Assembly (NCBI GenBank): GCA_045580645.1
Contig: JAZNOG010000036.1
Location: 1-7,143, forward strand
Length of the DNA stretch: 7,143 bases
Reading direction: 5' to 3'
Source: HGM10836 sp045580645
GTDB lineage: Bacteria; Bacillota_I; Bacilli_A; RF39; UBA660
The position numbers and the translations under genes were made by a program. Shown here one piece after another: positions 3,769-7,143 of this stretch (its first letter is position 1; each line of letters starts with the position of its first letter). The notes under the pieces are model-generated. The model worked only from the letters and a program-made list of their open reading frames with translations, did not search any database and had not been told where the DNA came from.

Positions 3769-3827
3769 ATTTTATGCAAGTTTCCTTGACATATTCATAA
3801 TAACATATTTCAAAACATTTGTAAAGA
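3762..3827 (-). repeat. Direct repeat B, copy 2 (antisense promoter region)
   Basis: The second copy of 3381-3446, displaced by 381 bases, with 63 of 66 positions identical. Confidence 0.92.
3797..3825 (-). promoter_or_regulatory. Promoter of antisense RNA 2
   Basis: On the minus strand, TTTACA (3825-3820), a 17-bp spacer and TATTAT (3802-3797); predicted start G at 3790. It is divergent from lepA. Confidence 0.8.
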
Positions 3828-3859
3828 TAGATGCATTTTACAAAACTTAATTTATACCT

Positions 3860-3888
3860 TTTTCTTTAAATTACTTTAATTTTATGAT
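3860..3888 (+). promoter_or_regulatory. Weak candidate promoter of the lepA operon
   Basis: TATGAT (3883-3888) is a fair -10. The -35 at the right distance is only TTTTCT (3860-3865). The predicted start near 3895 gives a 16-nt leader. I see no better choice between the antisense promoter and lepA. Confidence 0.35.
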
Positions 3889-3910
3889 AACATAGTTAGT
3901 GGTGAGATTT

Positions 3911-5707
3911 ATGGATATAAACAAAATTAGAAACTTTTCAATAATTGCGCATATCGATCATGGTAAATCTACTTTAGCAGATCGTATTTTAGAAGAAACA
4001 AAAGCAATTACAGATAGAGAAAAGAAAAACCAATTACTTGATTCTATGGAACTAGAAAGAGAACGTGGCATTACTATAAAACTTAATGCCGTATCTTTAA
4101 GATATATGTATAATAATGAAGAATATATGTTAAATTTAATAGATACCCCAGGCCATGTCGATTTTACTTACGAAGTGTCTAGAAGCTTAGCGGCTTGTGA
4201 AGGAGCCATTTTAGTTGTAGATGCAACTCAAGGTATAGAAGCTCAAACACTAGCAAACCTTTACTTAGCGCTAGATAATAATTTAGAAATTATACCTGTA
4301 ATAAACAAAATCGATTTACCAAATGCAGATCCAGAAAAAGTAACTAATGAACTTATAGAAACACTTGGTTTTAAAAAAGAAGAAATCATTCTTTGCAGTG
4401 CAAAAGAAGGAATCGGTATAAAAGAATTACTTGATAAAGTAGTAGAAAAAGTTCCCGCACCAACTCAAAATGATGATAAATTAAAAGCATTAATATTCGA
4501 TTCAATATTTGACCCTTATCGTGGTGTAATCCTATCAGTTAGAGTCGTAAACGGAGCATTAAAAACAGGAGATATTATCCAAATGATGAAAACAGGTGCA
4601 AGTTACGAAGTAGTATCACTTTGTATAAATACCCCAAAAGAAAAGAAAATCGAAGAACTAAAAGCAGGAGAAGTAGGATATGTTTTCGCAAGTATTAAAA
4701 GTATTTCTGATGTCCAAGTCGGAGACACAATTACTTTAAAAAGCAATCCAGCAGAAAAAGCTCTTCCAGGATATAAAGAAATAAAACCTTTTGTTTACTG
4801 TGGTATATATCCAATTGATTCAAAAAACTTTGAAGATTTAAAAGAAGCATTAGAAAAATTAAAACTAAACGATGCATCATTATCTTTTTTTCCAGAAACA
4901 TCAACAGCATTAGGATTTGGTTTTAGATGTGGTTTTTTAGGACTTTTACACATGGATGTAACCAAAGAAAGAATTGAAAGAGAGTTTAAAATAGATTTAA
5001 TTGCAACAAGCCCTTCTGTAATATATGAAGTAGAAAAAACAAGTGGAGAAATTGTAATGGTTGATGCTCCAAATAAACTTCCTGAAAGAGTAGCGATAAA
5101 AACAATAAAAGAACCTTATATTTCAGCGTCTATTTGGACACCAAGTACTTATATCGGTCCAATTATGGAATTATGTCAAAATAAAAGAGGTATTTATAAA
5201 ACACTTGAATATGTAACTCCTACTAGAGTTAATATCCACTATGAAATACCACTTTCTGAAATCGTATATGACTTTTTTAATAAATTAAAAAGTGCCACAA
5301 AAGGATATGCATCATTTGATTATGAAATAATAGGCTATAAACAAAGCGATTTAGTAAAACTAGATATCTTATTAAATGGAGAAATGGTTGATGCATTAAG
5401 CACAATAGTTCATAAAGATTTTGCTTATGAAAAAGGAAGAATATTTACTGAAAACTTAAAGAAAATCATTCCAAGACAAATGTTTGAAGTTCCAGTTCAA
5501 GCAGCAGTAGGATCAAAAGTTATTGCAAGAGAAACAGTAAAAGCCATGAGAAAAGATGTGCTTGCCAAATGTTATGGAGGAGACGTTTCTCGTAAAAGAA
5601 AACTTTTAGAAAAACAAAAAGAAGGTAAAAAGAAAATGAAAACAATTGGTAGTGTAGAACTTCCAAGTGATGCATTCTTATCTATCCTAAAGGTTGATGA
5701 TGAATAA
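3911..5707 (+). CDS. lepA: Elongation factor 4 (LepA), ribosome-associated GTPase
   Basis: LepA binds ribosomes and acts in translation elongation or initiation under stress, with a described back-translocation activity in vitro. At 598 aa it has family length and the full set of GTPase motifs: AHIDHGKS (13-20), RGITIK (52-57), DTPGH (78-82), NKID (132-135) and SAKE (163-166). EF-G-like domains follow, including GFGFRCGFLGLLHM, which is near invariant in LepA. The LepA-specific C-terminal domain contains YGGDVSRKRKLLEKQKEGKK. The ATG at 3911 gives MDINKIRNFSIIAHIDHGKS, the usual start, behind GGTGAG (3901-3906). A GTG at 3899 in frame overlaps that Shine-Dalgarno and is rejected. It opens an operon with the next gene, overlapping it by eight bases, and hemW, the usual Firmicutes neighbour. 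Confidence 0.98.
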   Translation: MDINKIRNFSIIAHIDHGKSTLADRILEETKAITDREKKNQLLDSMELERERGITIKLNAVSLRYMYNNEEYMLNLIDTPGHVDFTYEVSRSLAACEGAILVVDATQGIEAQTLANLYLALDNNLEIIPVINKIDLPNADPEKVTNELIETLGFKKEEIILCSAKEGIGIKELLDKVVEKVPAPTQNDDKLKALIFDSIFDPYRGVILSVRVVNGALKTGDIIQMMKTGASYEVVSLCINTPKEKKIEELKAGEVGYVFASIKSISDVQVGDTITLKSNPAEKALPGYKEIKPFVYCGIYPIDSKNFEDLKEALEKLKLNDASLSFFPETSTALGFGFRCGFLGLLHMDVTKERIEREFKIDLIATSPSVIYEVEKTSGEIVMVDAPNKLPERVAIKTIKEPYISASIWTPSTYIGPIMELCQNKRGIYKTLEYVTPTRVNIHYEIPLSEIVYDFFNKLKSATKGYASFDYEIIGYKQSDLVKLDILLNGEMVDALSTIVHKDFAYEKGRIFTENLKKIIPRQMFEVPVQAAVGSKVIARETVKAMRKDVLAKCYGGDVSRKRKLLEKQKEGKKKMKTIGSVELPSDAFLSILKVDDE

Positions 5708-6185
5708 ACCTATATTTGGCTTTAAAGCATTTAATAAAGGTTTAATTGATAACTATGGTAATAAATACGAAGTATTAAAACATTACCATTTTTCTGGTGA
5801 TGTAAAATTCCAAAAAGGCGGTTTTCATTTTTGTGAAAACATAGAAGATGTTTTAAGATATTATACCTCTTTTGAAAAAGACATAGAAATTTGTTTTGTA
5901 AAAGGATATGGAATAATTAGTAGCTTCGAAGATGATTATTATGGATATTATAACATGTATGCTTCATCTGATTTTAAAATATTAAAAGTATTAACAAAAG
6001 AAGAAATATTAGATATTATTTTAAATACTAATGAAAAAAGAATATGTAGATTTATTTCATTATATAAATTAACAGAAGAAGAAATAGATATAATTCTAAA
6101 TAAATATAATACAGAAAAAATAAAAAAATATATATTGTATTATCAAAAAAATGATAAAAAAGCGTTTGAAAGAAAAAGAAAGTAA
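5700..6185 (+). CDS. Small DUF7666-like protein of unknown function
   Basis: A 161-aa soluble protein with no signal or membrane segment. The first 60 residues, with FGFKAFNKGL, NKYEV and GGFHFCENIEDVLRYY, resemble a small-protein domain found in bacteria and phages that I recall as DUF7666, with its recurring GFH-C--P/I--V--YY pattern; this match is from memory. The middle holds an aromatic stretch (DDYYGYYNMY), and the last 60 residues are Lys/Glu-rich predicted helix with a basic end. Two adjacent ATGs (5697 and 5700) are possible. I chose 5700, six bases after AAAGG (5689-5693), giving an eight-base overlap with lepA and so translational coupling. It sits between lepA and hemW, which are normally adjacent, so it is probably an insertion into a conserved operon. 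No function is known. Confidence 0.82.
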   Translation: MNKPIFGFKAFNKGLIDNYGNKYEVLKHYHFSGDVKFQKGGFHFCENIEDVLRYYTSFEKDIEICFVKGYGIISSFEDDYYGYYNMYASSDFKILKVLTKEEILDIILNTNEKRICRFISLYKLTEEEIDIILNKYNTEKIKKYILYYQKNDKKAFERKRK

Positions 6186-6194
6186 GTGATTTTA

Positions 6195-7143
6195 ATGAAG
6201 AGTATATATATCCATATACCATTTTGTAATAAAATTTGTTCTTATTGTGATTTTTGCAAAATGTATTATAACAAAGAATTAGTAGATAAATATTTAAATA
6301 CTTTAGAAAAAGAAATATTTTCTATTTATAAAAATGAAGAAATAAAAACAATCTATATCGGAGGAGGAACACCTTCATCTTTAAATAAAAATGAGTTTAA
6401 AAAACTTTTTTCTATAACTAATAAAATTAAATTATCAAAAAAATATGAATTTACTTTTGAATGCAATATAGAAGATATAACAAAAGATTTACTTGTTTTA
6501 CTAAAGAAGAATAAAGTTAATCGATTAAGTATTGGAGTAGAATCTTTTAATAAAAAAATATTAAATATTTTAGGAAGAAATTATGATTTTTCTATAGAAG
6601 AAAAGATAAACCTTTCAAAGAATTATTTTGATAACATAAATATTGATTTAATATATGGTATAAAAGGTCAAACAATAGAGGAATTAAATGAAGATTTGGA
6701 AAAGTTTTTAAAACTTGATGTAAACCATATTTCTATATATTCTTTAATACTAGAAGATAACACAATGTTAAAAATAAATGGTTATGAAGAAATAGATGAT
6801 GATTTAAATAGTAAAATGTATCATTTTATTAGAAAAAAATTAGGAAAAAATGGTTATATTCATTATGAAATAAGTAATTTCAGTAAAAAAGGTTATGAGT
6901 CTAAACATAATTTAACATACTGGAATAATGAAAAATATTATGGATTTGGACTAGGTGCAAGCGGATATATAGATAATGTTAGATACACAAATACAAAAAG
7001 TATAAATAATTATTTAAAAGGAAATTATATATTTGAAAAAGAAATAATAAATGAAAAAATAGATATGGAAAATGAAATGATTCTAGGTCTTAGAAAAATT
7101 AAAGGAGTATCAAAGAAAAAATTTAAGAAAAAGTTTAATAAAT
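6195..7143 (+). CDS. hemW: HemW-like radical SAM heme chaperone, 3' end cut by the window
   Basis: The first 316 residues of a protein that is usually about 375. The N-terminus has the radical SAM cluster motif C11-X3-C15-X2-C18 in IHIPFCNKICSYCDF, then the SAM-binding IGGGTPSSL (55-63), RLSIGVESF (110-118) and DLIYGIKGQT (151-160). HYEISNFSKKG (223-233) and HNLTYWNNEKYYGFGLGASG (238-257) are family marks. HemW carries heme to target proteins rather than acting as the HemN oxidase, and the CDF motif favours HemW over HemN's CX3CX2CXC. An extra Cys at 21, where Asn is common, is notable. The C-terminal HemN_C region starts near 290 and runs off the edge. The start ATG follows AAGTGAT (6184-6190), nine bases after the previous stop. 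It is the third gene of the lepA operon. Confidence 0.93.
   Translation, partial: MKSIYIHIPFCNKICSYCDFCKMYYNKELVDKYLNTLEKEIFSIYKNEEIKTIYIGGGTPSSLNKNEFKKLFSITNKIKLSKKYEFTFECNIEDITKDLLVLLKKNKVNRLSIGVESFNKKILNILGRNYDFSIEEKINLSKNYFDNINIDLIYGIKGQTIEELNEDLEKFLKLDVNHISIYSLILEDNTMLKINGYEEIDDDLNSKMYHFIRKKLGKNGYIHYEISNFSKKGYESKHNLTYWNNEKYYGFGLGASGYIDNVRYTNTKSINNYLKGNYIFEKEIINEKIDMENEMILGLRKIKGVSKKKFKKKFNK

Larger units (their letters stand above)
3668..3790 (-). ncRNA. Candidate antisense antitoxin RNA 2
   Basis: The predicted ~123-nt RNA runs from G at 3790 to the U-run at 3671-3668. It has the same 5' hairpin CAAG-GAAA-CTTG (3788-3777). The central hairpin TACTTAAC/GTTGAGTA (3755-3748 with 3739-3732) pairs in all eight positions only on this strand and presents the GC-rich loop GGTCGCAT, the exact complement of the open segment 3740-3747 of the mRNA. 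It ends with AAAGCACTTAAT/ATTGAGTGCTTT (3712-3701 with 3684-3673) and TTTT. It begins opposite the mRNA 3' end and stops 12 bases downstream of the toxin-like stop codon, so it never enters the frame. Confidence 0.7.

Noticed and set aside
3086..3827. CRISPR array or insertion sequence as an explanation of the repeats.
   Set aside because: There are only two long copies, ~380 bp apart, with promoters at both ends. There is no short regular repeat-spacer pattern, no transposase, and no terminal inverted repeats with target duplication.
3899..3910. GTG start for lepA at 3899.
   Set aside because: It overlaps the Shine-Dalgarno GGTGAG that serves the ATG at 3911, and the family begins right after that ATG.
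3827..3910. Riboswitch or leader RNA before lepA.
   Set aside because: Only 84 AT-rich bases lie between the antisense promoter and lepA, with no hairpin or known motif visible.

Overview
The window comes from a very AT-rich, low-GC Firmicutes-type genome, most likely a reduced, Mollicute-like or RF39-like lineage of the Bacilli (inference). The evidence is Gram-positive gene content and order (T-box-controlled glyS, a sirA-yneF pair as in Bacillus subtilis, lepA followed by hemW) and strong Shine-Dalgarno sequences. The genetic code looks standard: every Trp codon I read in the conserved proteins is TGG, and no TGA interrupts them.

Layout. Positions 1-88 hold no gene I can support. A sigma-A-type promoter (89-117) drives a very short glycine T-box (128-241), which controls an unrecognised 229-aa protein (259-948) and a dimeric-type glycyl-tRNA synthetase (950-2317). 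An AT-rich terminator overlaps the glyS stop codon. Next come a SirA-like DnaA-inhibitor homologue (2379-2804) and YneF (2859-3068), whose terminator again overlaps the stop codon. At the right, lepA (3911-5707), a small DUF7666-like protein (5700-6185) and hemW (6195 to the edge, truncated) form a tightly packed operon.

The 842 bases between yneF and lepA are the most interesting part. They hold two tandem paralogous modules (3086-3446 and 3463-3827), each with the plan of a type I toxin-antitoxin locus. Each has a plus-strand promoter with an identical 15-base, LexA-box-like element upstream. Each has a tiny membrane-peptide ORF (30 and 25 codons) behind a strong Shine-Dalgarno sequence held against a small hairpin. 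The mRNA 5' end can pair with its own 3' end through two long helices. A convergent minus-strand promoter reads a ~125-nt antisense RNA, which starts with a GAAA-tetraloop hairpin and ends at an intrinsic terminator near the toxin stop codon. Promoters and outer ends are nearly identical between copies; the inner pairing segments differ in sequence but keep the same structure. That is the pattern expected of two duplicated modules that became mutually specific. I do not recognise these peptides as a named family.

Working together, the housekeeping genes cover glycine charging (under tRNA-Gly feedback), replication-initiation control, a membrane-anchored conserved protein, translation-elongation quality control and a radical-SAM heme chaperone. 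The two small modules would be a membrane-acting, possibly DNA-damage-responsive, stress or dormancy layer. All RNA structures were worked out by eye and no search or folding program was run.
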